DNA of 64,000 bases from Caldicellulosiruptor acetigenus (GCF_026914305.1 NZ_CP113866.1:1305501-1369500), one strand, 5' to 3'; shown: positions 8,002 through 19,051, counted from the stretch's first letter. Program-made: numbers and translations. The notes: generated by a model from the sequence alone, not told the origin.

Positions 8002-10550
8002 AACTGGTTATATTCGATGGAAACAGTATTTTGTACAGAGCCTTTTTTGCTCTTCCTGAACTGACAACCTCAAACAATATTCCAACAAACGCTATTTATG
8101 GGTTTGTAAATGTGATATTAAAATATTTAGAACAAGAAAAACCTGATTATGTTGCTGTAGCATTTGACAAGAGAGGAAGAGAGGCACGAAAAAGCGAATA
8201 CCAAGAATACAAAGCTAACAGAAAACCTATGCCGGATAACCTTCAAGTACAAATTCCTTATGTTCGAGAAATTCTTTATGCCCTTAACATTCCAATTGTT
8301 GAGTTTGAAGGATATGAGGCAGATGATGTAATCGGCTCACTTGTTAACCAGTTCAAAAATACTGGTTTGGATATTGTTATTATTACAGGTGACAGGGATA
8401 CTCTTCAGTTACTTGACAAAAACGTGGTTGTAAAGATTGTCTCAACGAAGTTTGACAGGACAATGGAAGATTTGTACACCATTGAAAATATAAAAGAAAA
8501 ATATGGAGCCTGGGCAAATCAAGTGCCTGATTATAAAGCGCTTGTTGGAGACCAATCAGATAACATTCCCGGGGTGAAGGGAATTGGCGAAAAAAGTGCC
8601 CAGAAGCTCTTGGAGGAGTATTCATCTTTAGAAGAGATATACCAAAATTTAGATAAAATTAAAGGTTCTATCCGTGAAAAGTTGGAAGCGGGAAAAGACA
8701 TGGCGTTTTTATCCAAGCGCTTAGCAACAATTGTATGTGATTTACCACTAAATGTTAAACTTGAAGACTTAAGAACAAAAGAGTGGAACAAGGAAAGGCT
8801 TTATGAGATTTTGGTCCAGTTAGAGTTCAAAAGTATAATAAAACGGTTGGGACTATCAGAAGTAGTTCAATTTGAATTTGTTCAGCAGCAAACTGATATT
8901 CCTGACGTAGAGCAAAAAGAGCTTGAAAGTATTTCACAAATAAGATCAAAAGAGATTCCATTAATGTTTGTACCTGACGAAAAGTGTTTTTATCTGTATG
9001 ACCAAGAAAGTAATACTGTGTTTGTAACAAGGGATAGACATTTGGTAGAGGAGATTTTAAAAAGTGACACTGTGAAAATTGTGTATGATTTAAAAAATAT
9101 ATTTCATCAACTCAACTTGAAAGACACAGATAATATTAAAAATTGCGAGGATGTAATGATTGCTTCTTATGTTCTTGACAGCACAAGAAGTTCATATGAG
9201 TTAGAAACGTTGTTTGTATCCTACTTGAACACTGATATAGAAGCTGTAAGAAAAGATAAAAAGATAGTCTCTGTAGTACTTCTAAAACGGTTATGGGATG
9301 AACTTTTAAGATTAATAGATTTAAATTCATGCCAGTTTCTGTATGAGAATATAGAAAGACCTCTTATCCCGGTTCTATATGAGATGGAAAAAACAGGATT
9401 TAAGGTAGACAGAGATGCCTTGCTCCAGTATACCAAGGAGATTGAAAGCAAAATATTAAAACTTGAAACGCAGATATACCAGATTGCGGGTGAGTGGTTT
9501 AATATAAATTCACCCAAACAACTTTCTTACATTTTGTTTGAAAAGCTAAAACTTCCTGTAATAAAAAAGACAAAAACAGGATATTCCACCGATGCCGAGG
9601 TTTTAGAAGAGCTTTTTGACAAACATGAAATAGTTCCTCTTATTCTGGACTACAGGATGTATACAAAGATACTAACAACCTACTGTCAGGGATTACTTCA
9701 GGCAATAAATCCTTCTTCGGGCAGAGTTCATACAACCTTTATCCAAACAGGTACAGCCACAGGAAGACTTGCAAGTAGCGATCCTAATTTACAAAATATA
9801 CCTGTAAAATATGATGAGGGGAAATTGATAAGAAAGGTTTTTGTACCTGAAGAAGGACATGTACTGATTGATGCAGATTATTCCCAAATTGAACTGAGGA
9901 TACTTGCCCATATTTCTGAAGATGAAAGACTTATAAGTGCTTTCAAAAACAATGTTGACATCCATTCGCAGACAGCAGCTGAGGTTTTTGGTGTAGACAT
10001 AGCCAATGTTACTCCAGAGATGAGAAGTCAAGCTAAAGCAGTGAATTTTGGTATAGTTTATGGGATTTCTGATTATGGTCTTGCAAGAGATATAAAAATT
10101 TCGCGAAAAGAAGCTGCAGAGTTTATAAACAAGTATTTTGAGCGTTATCCCAAAGTTAAAGAGTATTTAGATAATACTGTTAAGTTTGCTCGTGATAATG
10201 GATTTGTTTTGACTTTGTTTAACAGAAAGAGATACGTAAAGGACATAAAATCTACAAACAGAAATCTAAGGGGCTATGCCGAAAGGATTGCAATGAATTC
10301 GCCAATTCAGGGCAGTGCTGCTGATATCATGAAATTGGCAATGATTAAGGTGTATCAGAAACTTAAAGAAAACAATCTTAAATCAAAAATAATTTTGCAG
10401 GTACACGATGAGCTTTTAATTGAAGCCCCATACGAAGAAAAGGATATAGTAAAAAGAATAGTAAAAAGAGAGATGGAAAATGCAGTAGATTTAAAAGTGC
10501 CTCTGGTGGTTGAGGTGAAAGAAGGACTGAATTGGTATGAGACAAAATAG
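7998..10550 (+). CDS. polA: DNA polymerase I
   Basis: Repair and Okazaki-fragment processing polymerase, 850 residues. The N-terminal 5'-nuclease domain (1 to about 290) has FDGNSILYRAFFALP, EADDVIG, TGDRDTLQL and VGDQSDNIPGVKGIGEKSA. The polymerase domain has motif A DADYSQIELR (Asp625), motif B RSQAKAVNFGIVYG and motif C QVHDELLIE (Asp804). The middle domain, about 300-470, has lost the Asp-Thr-Glu exo I motif, so 3'-5' proofreading is predicted to be absent, as in Thermus and Bacillus polymerases. The start overlaps the upstream gene by 4 bases and the end overlaps coaE by 14. Confidence 0.97.
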   Translation: MKLVIFDGNSILYRAFFALPELTTSNNIPTNAIYGFVNVILKYLEQEKPDYVAVAFDKRGREARKSEYQEYKANRKPMPDNLQVQIPYVREILYALNIPIVEFEGYEADDVIGSLVNQFKNTGLDIVIITGDRDTLQLLDKNVVVKIVSTKFDRTMEDLYTIENIKEKYGAWANQVPDYKALVGDQSDNIPGVKGIGEKSAQKLLEEYSSLEEIYQNLDKIKGSIREKLEAGKDMAFLSKRLATIVCDLPLNVKLEDLRTKEWNKERLYEILVQLEFKSIIKRLGLSEVVQFEFVQQQTDIPDVEQKELESISQIRSKEIPLMFVPDEKCFYLYDQESNTVFVTRDRHLVEEILKSDTVKIVYDLKNIFHQLNLKDTDNIKNCEDVMIASYVLDSTRSSYELETLFVSYLNTDIEAVRKDKKIVSVVLLKRLWDELLRLIDLNSCQFLYENIERPLIPVLYEMEKTGFKVDRDALLQYTKEIESKILKLETQIYQIAGEWFNINSPKQLSYILFEKLKLPVIKKTKTGYSTDAEVLEELFDKHEIVPLILDYRMYTKILTTYCQGLLQAINPSSGRVHTTFIQTGTATGRLASSDPNLQNIPVKYDEGKLIRKVFVPEEGHVLIDADYSQIELRILAHISEDERLISAFKNNVDIHSQTAAEVFGVDIANVTPEMRSQAKAVNFGIVYGISDYGLARDIKISRKEAAEFINKYFERYPKVKEYLDNTVKFARDNGFVLTLFNRKRYVKDIKSTNRNLRGYAERIAMNSPIQGSAADIMKLAMIKVYQKLKENNLKSKIILQVHDELLIEAPYEEKDIVKRIVKREMENAVDLKVPLVVEVKEGLNWYETK

Positions 10551-11136
10551 AGTTTTGGGAATTACAGGGAAGATGGGTTCGGGTAAGAGTACCATCAGTA
10601 GCATATTAGCGCAAAGTTACGGCTTTAAAGTAATTGATGTTGACAAAGAATATCATACCCTTTTGGAAGAAAACGAAGAACTCAAGAAAAAGTTAACTGA
10701 TGTTTTTGGGGAAGAAATATTGGTATCAGGGAAAATAGACCGAAACAGATTGAGAGCTTTAGTTACTGCTGACAAATCCCGTTTTGAGGTTTTAAATAAA
10801 ATAACTCATGAATTTATTTTTGAAAGGGTAAAGTACTTGGTTTTAGAGGTCTTTAAAGAATACCCGACTGTCATAGATGCTGCGCTTTTATTTGAGATAG
10901 GACTCAACAGACTCTGTTCGGTTGTGTGGTTTGTGGAGGCAGAAGAAAATTTATTGGTTGATAGAATAATAAAAAGAAATGGATGGAGTGAAAAGGAGAT
11001 AAAATCTTTTTTAGAAAGGCAAAAAGTATTAGAGAGCCATAAGAAGCTTGCTAACAGGGTTATAGTGAATAATTTTGACATTGAAAAGTTAAAAAGTGTA
11101 ATAAAAAAATATCTAAAAGAGGATGGGTTGATTTGA
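10537..11136 (+). CDS. coaE: Dephospho-CoA kinase
   Basis: Phosphorylates dephospho-CoA in the last step of coenzyme A synthesis. The P-loop GKMGSGKS lies at residues 11-18, followed by IDVDKEYH (acceptor-binding Asp) and the lid segment RIIKRNGWSEKEI with conserved Arg. Length of 199 is normal. It starts inside the end of polA. PolA-coaE adjacency is common in Firmicutes. Confidence 0.95.
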   Translation: MRQNRVLGITGKMGSGKSTISSILAQSYGFKVIDVDKEYHTLLEENEELKKKLTDVFGEEILVSGKIDRNRLRALVTADKSRFEVLNKITHEFIFERVKYLVLEVFKEYPTVIDAALLFEIGLNRLCSVVWFVEAEENLLVDRIIKRNGWSEKEIKSFLERQKVLESHKKLANRVIVNNFDIEKLKSVIKKYLKEDGLI

Positions 11137-11696
11137 AGAAGAAGGTTACAATAATAGTCTTACTCCTTGTTCTTCTTTTATTCTTTGAAAGATTTTATTT
11201 TTTTGTTCTAAAGCAAATATATCCTCTGAAGTTTTCTGAAAGTATAAGTAAATATAGCAGTGAAATAGGAGTAGATCCATATTTGATATGTGCAATAATA
11301 AAATCTGAAAGTAACTTTAACCAGTATGCAGTTTCAAGAAAAGGCGCTGTTGGACTTATGCAGCTTTCGCCTTCAACTGCAAAGTGGGTTGCTCAAAAGC
11401 TTAAAGTCCAGTATTCAGATGAAAATCTCTATGACCCTGACTACAATATAAAGCTTGGTTCATGGTATATAAAATATCTCATAAATTACTACAATGGTGA
11501 TATAAAGCTTGCAGTAGCTGCATACAACGCCGGCTTGACAAATGTTGATAAATGGCTATCGAACATAAAAAGGTATACCATCGAAGTTACAGAAATTCCT
11601 TTTAAAGAAACAAACCATTTTGTGAGAAGGGTTTTCAAAAGTTATGAAATGTACAAAAAACTTTATCCAAAGGCCTTCAAACATACAGATTATTGA
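11133..11696 (+). CDS. Membrane-anchored lytic murein transglycosylase (SLT domain)
   Basis: Cleaves peptidoglycan glycan strands to 1,6-anhydro ends. Residues 5-26 form one hydrophobic anchor (VTIIVLLLVLLLFF). The SLT domain follows: catalytic Glu59 in IIKSESNFNQYAVS, then GAVGLMQLSPSTAKW, the YDPDYNIKLGSWYIKYL segment and VAAYNAGLTNV. At 187 residues it is the short clostridial form. It starts with TTG at 11133, overlapping coaE by 4 bases, behind GAGGATGGG. It should act at the outer face of the membrane. Confidence 0.93.
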   Translation: MKKKVTIIVLLLVLLLFFERFYFFVLKQIYPLKFSESISKYSSEIGVDPYLICAIIKSESNFNQYAVSRKGAVGLMQLSPSTAKWVAQKLKVQYSDENLYDPDYNIKLGSWYIKYLINYYNGDIKLAVAAYNAGLTNVDKWLSNIKRYTIEVTEIPFKETNHFVRRVFKSYEMYKKLYPKAFKHTDY

Positions 11697-11718
11697 GCAT
11701 ACTGCAGCATAGATTTTC

Positions 11719-11732
11719 CAAACATACGTTTG
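11719..11732 (+). promoter_or_regulatory. LexA (SOS) box upstream of uvrB
   Basis: CAAACATACGTTTG is a perfect 14-base palindrome that fits the Gram-positive SOS box CGAACRNRYGTTYG with one change (A for G at position 2). It overlaps the first three bases of the -35 element of the uvrB promoter, the expected place for repression. LexA itself is not in the window. Confidence 0.72.
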
Positions 11733-11758
11733 AAATTTGAGAACAAATGAGATAAAAT
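11730..11758 (+). promoter_or_regulatory. Sigma-A type promoter of uvrBA
   Basis: TTGAAA at 11730-11735, a 17-base spacer, then TAAAAT at 11753-11758. It lies just upstream of the uvrB GGTGATT ribosome site and ATG at 11777. The -35 overlaps the SOS palindrome. Confidence 0.6.
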
Positions 11759-11776
11759 AAAATTTGGTGATTTGAA

Positions 11777-13762
11777 ATGAAAAAATTTAAGCTTGTTTCA
11801 GACTTCAAACCAACTGGCGACCAGCCAAAAGCAATAGAGATGTTAACAGAAGGAATTTTAAAAGGTGAAAAATTTCAGACCCTTTTAGGTGTTACAGGGT
11901 CTGGCAAGACATTCACAATGGCAAAGGTCATAGAGAATGTTCAAAGACCAACGCTTGTGCTGGCACATAACAAGACTTTAGCAGCACAGCTTTGTAGTGA
12001 GTTTAGAGAATTTTTTCCAGAAAATGCAGTAGAATTCTTTGTAAGTTACTATGACTATTATCAGCCTGAAGCTTATATTCCGGAAACTGACACGTACATT
12101 GAAAAGGATTCATCTATAAATGAAGAGATTGACAAACTCAGACACTCAGCTACATCTGCCTTATTTGAAAGAAGAGATGTTATAATTGTTGCAAGTGTAT
12201 CCTGTATTTACAGTTTGGGCAGTCCTGAGGATTATTTAAATCTTACTATTTCTTTGCGCCCTGGCATGATAAAAGACAGAGATGAGGTCATAAGAGAGCT
12301 TATAAGAATGCAGTATGAAAGAAATGACATTGATTTTAGAAGAGGAAGATTTAGAGTAAGAGGAGACGTACTTGAAGTTTTCCCTGCATCTAATACGGAC
12401 AGGGCGATAAGAATAGAATTTTTTGGGGATGAGATAGAAAAAATCACAGAGTTTGATGTTGTAACAGGTGAGGTAATTGGTCGAAGAAACCATGTTGCAA
12501 TATTTCCAGCATCTCACTATGTGACAACAGCTGAGAAATTGAAAAGAGCGATAAAAAGTATAGAAGAAGAACTTGAACAAAGGCTAAAAGAGCTAAGAAG
12601 TATGGGTAAGCTTGTTGAGGCTCAGAGGCTTGAGCAGAGAACGCGCTATGACATAGAGATGCTTCAGGAAATGGGTTTTTGTAAAGGGATAGAGAACTAT
12701 TCAAGGCATTTAACTGGCAGACCACCTGGAAGTCCACCGTATACTTTGCTTGATTATTTTCCAAAAGATTTCATAATGTTCATTGATGAGTCGCATGTTA
12801 CAATACCTCAAGTAAGAGCTATGTACAATGGCGACAAAGCAAGAAAAGATACCCTTGTTGAATATGGTTTTAGACTTCCATCTGCGTATGATAACAGACC
12901 ATTGACATTTGAAGAGTTCGAAGAAAAGCTCAACCAAGTAATTTTTGTAAGTGCAACACCCGGACCGTATGAGCTCAAAAAATCTTCACGCATTGTTGAA
13001 CAGATTATAAGACCGACAGGGCTTGTTGATCCTGAAATTGAGGTTCATCCTGTACAGGGTCAGATTGACCATCTGATTGGTGAGATACGAAAGAGAGTAG
13101 AAAAGAACCAGAGAGTGCTTGTTACTACCCTTACCAAAAAGATGGCTGAAAGTCTTACTGAGTATTTAAAAGATGTGGGAATCAGGGTCAGATATATGCA
13201 TTCAGACATAGATACAATTGAGCGTATGCAGATTATCAGGGATTTGCGCCTTGGCAAGTTTGATGTGCTGGTGGGGATAAATCTGCTTAGAGAAGGCCTT
13301 GACCTTCCCGAAGTGTCACTTGTTGCAATTTTAGATGCTGACAAAGAAGGTTTTTTGAGGTCAGAGACTTCGCTTATTCAGACAATTGGCCGCGCTGCAA
13401 GAAATGTTGATGGAAAGGTTATAATGTATGCAGATAGAATTACAAACGCTATGCAAAGAGCTATTGATGAGACAAACCGACGTAGAAAAATTCAGATAGA
13501 ATACAACCAAAAACACGGAATTATACCTCAAACTGTAAGAAAAGGTATAAGACAGATAATTGAGGCGACAGTGTCTGTGGCTGAAGAGGAAGAGAAATAC
13601 GAAGTTGTGGAGAAAGAGATTGTAGAAAATATGACAAAGGAAGAGATAGAAGAATATATCAAGGAACTTGAACAGGAGATGAAAAAGTTTGCTATAGAAC
13701 TTGAGTTTGAAAAGGCCGCAAAAGTAAGGGACAAAATATTTGAACTCAAAAAACTTCTTTAA
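11777..13762 (+). CDS. uvrB: Excinuclease ABC subunit B
   Basis: Damage-verifying helicase-like subunit of nucleotide excision repair. Walker [12 protein letters not shown] lies at residues 37-47. The damage-probing beta-hairpin ([20 protein letters not shown]) follows near residue 92. The DEAH-like box is FIDESH, with the conserved [17 protein letters not shown] and QTIGRAARN motifs of helicase domain 2. The C-terminal UVR coiled coil (about 620-657) that binds UvrA/UvrC is present. Length of 661 is full. It is followed 30 bases later by uvrA. Confidence 0.98.
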   Translation: MKKFKLVSDFKPTGDQPKAIEMLTEGILKGEKFQTLLGVTGSGKTFTMAKVIENVQRPTLVLAHNKTLAAQLCSEFREFFPENAVEFFVSYYDYYQPEAYIPETDTYIEKDSSINEEIDKLRHSATSALFERRDVIIVASVSCIYSLGSPEDYLNLTISLRPGMIKDRDEVIRELIRMQYERNDIDFRRGRFRVRGDVLEVFPASNTDRAIRIEFFGDEIEKITEFDVVTGEVIGRRNHVAIFPASHYVTTAEKLKRAIKSIEEELEQRLKELRSMGKLVEAQRLEQRTRYDIEMLQEMGFCKGIENYSRHLTGRPPGSPPYTLLDYFPKDFIMFIDESHVTIPQVRAMYNGDKARKDTLVEYGFRLPSAYDNRPLTFEEFEEKLNQVIFVSATPGPYELKKSSRIVEQIIRPTGLVDPEIEVHPVQGQIDHLIGEIRKRVEKNQRVLVTTLTKKMAESLTEYLKDVGIRVRYMHSDIDTIERMQIIRDLRLGKFDVLVGINLLREGLDLPEVSLVAILDADKEGFLRSETSLIQTIGRAARNVDGKVIMYADRITNAMQRAIDETNRRRKIQIEYNQKHGIIPQTVRKGIRQIIEATVSVAEEEEKYEVVEKEIVENMTKEEIEEYIKELEQEMKKFAIELEFEKAAKVRDKIFELKKLL

Positions 13763-13792
13763 TGGCTTTATTGCTTGGAGGAGAAAAGGAAG

Positions 13793-16621
13793 ATGTCAAA
13801 AGAGTATATAGTTATAAAAGGTGCAAAGGAACACAATCTCAAAAATATTGACTTGGTACTTCCACGAGACAAACTCATAGTCTTTACTGGTCTTTCTGGT
13901 TCTGGCAAATCGTCTTTGGCTTTTGATACTATCTATGCAGAAGGGCAGAGAAGATATATAGAATCTCTCTCTTCTTATGCAAGGCAATTTTTGGGGATGA
14001 TGGAAAAACCAGATGTAGAATACATTGAAGGGCTTTCTCCGGCTATCTCCATTGACCAAAAGACAACCTCTAAAAATCCGCGTTCGACTGTTGGAACAAT
14101 TACTGAGATTTACGATTATTTGAGACTTTTGTTTGCAAGGGTTGGGAAACCTCACTGCTATATATGTGGAAAACCTATCTCACAGCAAACAGTTGACCAG
14201 ATGGTAGACGAGGTATTGAAACTTAAAGAGGGTACGAAGATTCAAATACTTGCGCCGGTTGTAAGAGGAAGAAAAGGTGAGTACCAGAAGCTATTTGAGG
14301 AACTGAGAAGAAGTGGTTTTGCAAGAGTTAGAGTGGATGGCATCGTGTATGAGCTTGAAGAAGAGATAAAACTTGACAAGAACAAAAAACACAGTATTGA
14401 CGTCATTGTAGACAGGCTTATAGTAAAAGAGGGGATAGAATCAAGACTTGCAGGGTCTATAGAAACAGCGCTCCAGCTTGCCGGTGGGATTGTAACTGTA
14501 TCTATTGTTGATGGAGATGAGATTGTATTTTCACAAAACTTTGCATGTGTAGACTGTGGAGTTTCGTATGAAGAAATTACTCCACGTCTTTTTTCCTTCA
14601 ACACACCGTATGGTGCATGTCCAACGTGTATGGGACTTGGTTATTTGCAAAAGGTAGACCCTGACCTATTGATTCCAGATAAATCTATCCCCATAGGTCA
14701 GGTTGCAATAAATGGGTGGAACTTTACTGAGACAAACTCATATGCAAGAATGATTTTAGAATCACTTGCAAAAGAATATAATTTCAGTCTAAATACTCCT
14801 GTTGAAAAACTTGACAAGAAAATTCTGGATATTTTCTTGTATGGAACAGGTGATGAGAAGATAAAAGTTTATACTCCACGAGGTATCTACTTTGCAAAAT
14901 ATGAGGGGCTTGTAAATAACCTTGAAAGAAGATATAAAGAGACCCAGTCAGAGTATGTCAAGCAAGAGATTGAAGAGTATATGAGCACATTTACATGCCC
15001 CGATTGTCAGGGTAAAAGACTCAAAAAAGAGGCTTTGGCGGTTTTGATAGAGGGTAAGTCTATAGCAGATGTTGCTGACATGACAGTATTGCAAGCAAAA
15101 GAATTTCTTAAGAAGTTAAACCTTCAAGGAAAAGATAAAGTAATTGCACAGCCAATAATAAAAGAGATTCTGACAAGACTGGACTTTTTGATAGATGTAG
15201 GACTTGATTACTTGACTCTTTCACGGTCAGCAGGCACACTTTCTGGTGGTGAAGCACAGAGAATAAGGCTTGCTACCCAGATAGGGTCTGGGCTTGTTGG
15301 AGTTTTGTATATTCTTGATGAGCCAAGTATAGGGTTGCATCAGCGTGATAACCATAGGTTAATAAAAACTCTTAAGAAGTTGAGAGACCTTGGCAACACA
15401 TTGATTGTTGTAGAGCATGATGAAGACACAATAAGGTCGGCAGACTTCATTGTGGACATTGGACCAGGGGCAGGCGAGCACGGTGGAAGAGTGGTTGCAG
15501 CAGGGACACTGAATGATATAATTTCATGTGAAGAATCTATCACAGGACAGTATCTTTCCGGAAAGAAAAAGATTGAGATACCTGAGAGAAGAAGAGAACC
15601 TGATGGTAGATGGCTTACCATCAAGGGTGCATCCGAAAATAACCTTAAAAATATTGATGTTAGCTTTCCTGTGGGACTTTTTACTTGTGTTACCGGCGTT
15701 TCGGGCTCTGGCAAAAGCACTCTTGTGAACGAGATACTTTACAAGGCAGCAAGTGCAATTTTGAACAAGTCCAAAGAAAAACCAGGTAAATTTCAAGAGA
15801 TAATAGGCCTTGAACATTTTGATAAGGTTATAAATATAGACCAATCACCTATAGGAAGAACTCCACGGTCGAACCCTGCAACTTACACAGGTGTTTTTGA
15901 TTATATACGAGAAGTTTTTGCCCAAACCCCTGAGGCAAAACTCAGAGGTTACAAGGCAGGAAGATTTAGCTTCAACTTGAAAGGCGGAAGGTGTGAAGCT
16001 TGTTCAGGTGATGGTATTATAAAGATAGAAATGCATTTTTTGCCTGATGTGTATGTGCCGTGTGATGTATGTAAAGGCAAGAGATATAATAGGGAGACGT
16101 TAGAAGTAAAGTACAAGGATAAGACCATTGCTGATGTGCTTGAAATGACAGTGGAAGAGGCGTTGGAATTTTTCAAGAATATTCCGAGGATAAAATCCAA
16201 GCTCCAAACACTTTATGATGTAGGACTTGGTTATATAAAGCTTGGGCAGCCTTCCACCACTTTGTCTGGCGGAGAAGCACAGAGAGTAAAACTCGCAACA
16301 GAACTTTCTAAAAAGGCAACTGGAAGAACCCTGTACATTTTGGACGAGCCTACAACAGGTCTTCACATGGATGATGTCAATAAATTAATTGCTGTTCTTC
16401 AGCGCCTTGTGGATATGGGCAACACGGTAATTGTAATTGAACACAATCTTGATGTTATAAAAGTTGCAGATTATATAATTGATTTAGGACCAGAGGGCGG
16501 AGATAAAGGCGGTGAGGTAGTTGTATGTGGCAGCCCAGAAGAGGTTGCTATGTGTGAAAGGTCATATACAGGGATGTTCTTGAAGGAGATACTGAAAGAC
16601 AGGATTTATGCTAAAAAATAA
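13793..16621 (+). CDS. uvrA: Excinuclease ABC subunit A
   Basis: Damage-recognition ATPase with two ABC modules. Walker A motifs are [13 protein letters not shown] (N-terminal) and [13 protein letters not shown] (C-terminal). Both LSGGEAQR signatures are followed by [10 protein letters not shown] and [10 protein letters not shown]. The zinc-binding cysteine clusters CVDCG...CPTCMG and CEACSGDG...CDVCKG are intact. ATG at 13793 is chosen over the in-frame TTG at 13775 because GGAGGAG at 13777-13783 sits 9 bases upstream of it. 942 residues, full length. It ends in a bidirectional terminator. Confidence 0.98.
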   Translation: MSKEYIVIKGAKEHNLKNIDLVLPRDKLIVFTGLSGSGKSSLAFDTIYAEGQRRYIESLSSYARQFLGMMEKPDVEYIEGLSPAISIDQKTTSKNPRSTVGTITEIYDYLRLLFARVGKPHCYICGKPISQQTVDQMVDEVLKLKEGTKIQILAPVVRGRKGEYQKLFEELRRSGFARVRVDGIVYELEEEIKLDKNKKHSIDVIVDRLIVKEGIESRLAGSIETALQLAGGIVTVSIVDGDEIVFSQNFACVDCGVSYEEITPRLFSFNTPYGACPTCMGLGYLQKVDPDLLIPDKSIPIGQVAINGWNFTETNSYARMILESLAKEYNFSLNTPVEKLDKKILDIFLYGTGDEKIKVYTPRGIYFAKYEGLVNNLERRYKETQSEYVKQEIEEYMSTFTCPDCQGKRLKKEALAVLIEGKSIADVADMTVLQAKEFLKKLNLQGKDKVIAQPIIKEILTRLDFLIDVGLDYLTLSRSAGTLSGGEAQRIRLATQIGSGLVGVLYILDEPSIGLHQRDNHRLIKTLKKLRDLGNTLIVVEHDEDTIRSADFIVDIGPGAGEHGGRVVAAGTLNDIISCEESITGQYLSGKKKIEIPERRREPDGRWLTIKGASENNLKNIDVSFPVGLFTCVTGVSGSGKSTLVNEILYKAASAILNKSKEKPGKFQEIIGLEHFDKVINIDQSPIGRTPRSNPATYTGVFDYIREVFAQTPEAKLRGYKAGRFSFNLKGGRCEACSGDGIIKIEMHFLPDVYVPCDVCKGKRYNRETLEVKYKDKTIADVLEMTVEEALEFFKNIPRIKSKLQTLYDVGLGYIKLGQPSTTLSGGEAQRVKLATELSKKATGRTLYILDEPTTGLHMDDVNKLIAVLQRLVDMGNTVIVIEHNLDVIKVADYIIDLGPEGGDKGGEVVVCGSPEEVAMCERSYTGMFLKEILKDRIYAKK

Positions 16622-16650
16622 GCGGAGCATTTTTCTCAGCTCCGCTTTTT
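16621..16650. terminator. Bidirectional terminator between uvrA and the minus-strand oxidoreductase
   Basis: AGCGGAGC (16621-16628) pairs perfectly with GCTCCGCT (16639-16646). T-rich tracts lie on both sides (TTTTTATTTT on plus, TATTTTTT on minus). It can stop transcription from both converging genes and overlaps the ends of both coding regions. Confidence 0.88.
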
Positions 16651-17830
16651 ATTTTAAAAAGCTTTCTAACAATTTTATGTCAACATGACTGTTTAAAAAC
16701 TTAGAAAGCTGCAAATGTGCTTTGGTATCATTTAAAAGAAGGTAGGCAGTTAACTTATTGTTTTTTACCACAAATTTTTTATAAATCATTCTACTCTTAT
16801 CTAAGAATTCGAGTATATTTGCGTTTTGCAGATTTTGCATATCACCTGCTGAAACAATCTCGAGTCCAAAGGCTTTTAAGAAATATGGTAGTGGATTATT
16901 TTGATAAAAAGCTTCAAATCCTAAAATATTCTTTGCAACTATTTTTGCACTTTCTAAAGCAAACGTCCATGTTCCGGGATTTTGTCCATCAATATATGCA
17001 ACATCACCACAAGCATACACATTGGGAAGCTTAGTCTGCATTTTGTAATTAACATCTATACCTTTTTTGCTATTTAGTATATCTTCCTGCGAATTTATAA
17101 ACTCAGTATTTGGTACAACTCCAGCTGAAAAAATCAGTAAATCACATTCAATAGCCTGACCACTTGAAAGTGTTATTTTCAAACCGTTTTGATAAGGTTC
17201 AACATTTTCAATTTTATTGTCCAAAATTATCTTAATTCCTTTTTTTACAATGTGCTCTTCCAAGAGAAAAGAGGCAACTTCATCCAACTGTTTTGGTAAT
17301 ATTCTTTTGCTCAGCTCAACTATTGTTGTTTCCTTACCCTCAAGTGCAGATGCAAGTTCTAATCCCAAAAGTCCAGCACCAACAATTACAACTCTGCCAG
17401 CCTGTGCTACTCTTTTTTTAAGCGCAAGCAAATCTTCATAGCTTCTAAATGTGAAGACAAAGTTTTGCAGCTTTTCGTTTCGCATCTGCTCAGGAAGGTA
17501 AGGTTTTGATCCTGAAGCAATAACAAGATAGTCCCACTCTATCTTTTGACCCCTTGAAACCACAAATTTTTCTTTAAAATTACATTCTTCAACCTTACTA
17601 TTCAACATCAATTTTATATTGTTCACTTGGTACCACTCTGAAGATTTCAAGAAGAACTTTTCATCTATAGGATTTTGAAGATAATATCCAAGTCTTAACC
17701 TATAATAAGGCAAAACCTTTTCTTCACTTAGTATGCAAACTGATATATTCTTGTTCTCTTTTCTTATCTGTTCTGCAATGGTTACACCGGCAGGTCCCCC
17801 GCCAATTATAACAATGTCATACTTTTCCAT
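16649..17830 (-). CDS. FAD-dependent NAD(P)H oxidoreductase, probable NADH:rubredoxin oxidoreductase
   Basis: A 393-residue two-dinucleotide-fold flavoprotein. The FAD-binding IIGGGPAGVTIAEQI is near the N-terminus. The NAD(P)-binding VIVGAGLLGLELASAL lies near residue 150. The second FAD motif is VYACGDVAYIDG. No redox-active CxxC is visible, which separates it from thioredoxin- and glutathione-reductase types and fits the rubredoxin/ferredoxin reductase branch (NROR-like). It follows the flavodiiron gene by 18 bases on the same strand. I infer that it passes electrons from NAD(P)H to rubredoxin. A nitrite reductase or NADH oxidase-like role cannot be excluded. Confidence 0.82.
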   Translation of the reverse strand: MEKYDIVIIGGGPAGVTIAEQIRKENKNISVCILSEEKVLPYYRLRLGYYLQNPIDEKFFLKSSEWYQVNNIKLMLNSKVEECNFKEKFVVSRGQKIEWDYLVIASGSKPYLPEQMRNEKLQNFVFTFRSYEDLLALKKRVAQAGRVVIVGAGLLGLELASALEGKETTIVELSKRILPKQLDEVASFLLEEHIVKKGIKIILDNKIENVEPYQNGLKITLSSGQAIECDLLIFSAGVVPNTEFINSQEDILNSKKGIDVNYKMQTKLPNVYACGDVAYIDGQNPGTWTFALESAKIVAKNILGFEAFYQNNPLPYFLKAFGLEIVSAGDMQNLQNANILEFLDKSRMIYKKFVVKNNKLTAYLLLNDTKAHLQLSKFLNSHVDIKLLESFLK

Positions 17831-17848
17831 TGTATATGCACCAGCTTT

Positions 17849-19051
17849 TTATTCTTTTATCTTTTCAGCAAATAGTATACCAAATTCAAAAGATTTTTTT
17901 AACTCCTCTTCGTTTGGCTTGAAATTCACCTTTAACCCGGGTTGAACGACTTTAAATCTTAGCTGCTTTAGACGGTTTTCAATATTTGGCACAGCTTCAC
18001 CACTCCATCCGTATGAACCAAATGCAGCTGCTACCTTTCCGCCGTGCACAATTGGATTTAATCTCGTGAGTATATCATAAATAGGTGGCAGGGCATCAGA
18101 ATTTATTGTTGGTGAACCAAACAACACACCGTTTGCAAAATAGATTTTCTCTACAATCTCTTCTGGCTTGTGTTCAATTGCGTTGTATACAAAAACATCT
18201 ACACCACTTTGCTCAATACCTTCTGCAATCTTTTTTGCGAGCATTTCTGTGTATCCATACGCCGATACATATACTATCACAACATAAGGTTTGGAAGGCT
18301 TTTCTAAAAGTTTTTCAGACCATGATTTGTATAATGAAATCAATTCTTCTTTATAATTTGTTAATATAGGACCATGTCCTGGAGCAATTATATCAATTTC
18401 TAAATCTTTTATCTTATCTATTGCTTGCAGAACATAACTTTTAAACGGTGACATAATAACGTCGTAATAGTACTTATAGGCATCCATAAAACCTTCTTTT
18501 TGATTTTGCATAACCCAGTTTATATCAAGGTTTTCAGTACTAAAATGGCAGCCAAATGAGTCACAGGTAAAAAGAATTTTATCTTCGATAAGGTAGGTAT
18601 AGATAGAGTCAGGCCAGTGCAAAAAGGGAGCAGAAATAAATTTTAAGGTTTTATTTCCAAGTGAAACCACGTCATTATGATTGACAATTTGAGCTTGAAA
18701 ATCTTTATTTGCAATCTTTTTCAAAAATTTAATTGCGGTGCCGCTACCAAACACTTTTATATTTGGGTTTATCTCTAAAAGTTTCTCAATTGACCCTGAG
18801 TGGTCAGGTTCTGTGTGGTTTATTATCAAATAGTCTACTTTTTCTGGTGAGATAACCTCTTTTATGTTGTCTAAAAATTGATCAAAAAACTTATATTTAA
18901 CATTTTCAATCAAAGCTATTTTTTCACTTCCAATAACCAAATAAGAATTGTAGGTAGTCCCATATTTAGTGTACATTACAATATCAAATATCCTCAAGTT
19001 TGGATCTTGTACACCGACTGAGTAAACTCCATCTCTTAGTTTAGTGTGCAT
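17849..19051 (-). CDS. Flavodiiron protein (A-type flavoprotein, O2/NO reductase)
   Basis: The N-terminal metallo-beta-lactamase-like domain keeps the diiron ligands: His79, Glu81, Asp83 and His84 in INHTEPDHSG, His145, Asp164 and His226 in APGHGPIL. The C-terminal flavodoxin domain (from about residue 252) has VIVYVSAYGYTEMLAKKIA and binds FMN. There is no fused rubredoxin, so it is class A and needs an external one, plausibly the gene at 6433. The role is reductive removal of O2 or NO in an anaerobe. It is the first gene of a two-gene minus-strand unit. Length of 400 is typical. Confidence 0.95.
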   Translation of the reverse strand: MHTKLRDGVYSVGVQDPNLRIFDIVMYTKYGTTYNSYLVIGSEKIALIENVKYKFFDQFLDNIKEVISPEKVDYLIINHTEPDHSGSIEKLLEINPNIKVFGSGTAIKFLKKIANKDFQAQIVNHNDVVSLGNKTLKFISAPFLHWPDSIYTYLIEDKILFTCDSFGCHFSTENLDINWVMQNQKEGFMDAYKYYYDVIMSPFKSYVLQAIDKIKDLEIDIIAPGHGPILTNYKEELISLYKSWSEKLLEKPSKPYVVIVYVSAYGYTEMLAKKIAEGIEQSGVDVFVYNAIEHKPEEIVEKIYFANGVLFGSPTINSDALPPIYDILTRLNPIVHGGKVAAAFGSYGWSGEAVPNIENRLKQLRFKVVQPGLKVNFKPNEEELKKSFEFGILFAEKIKE

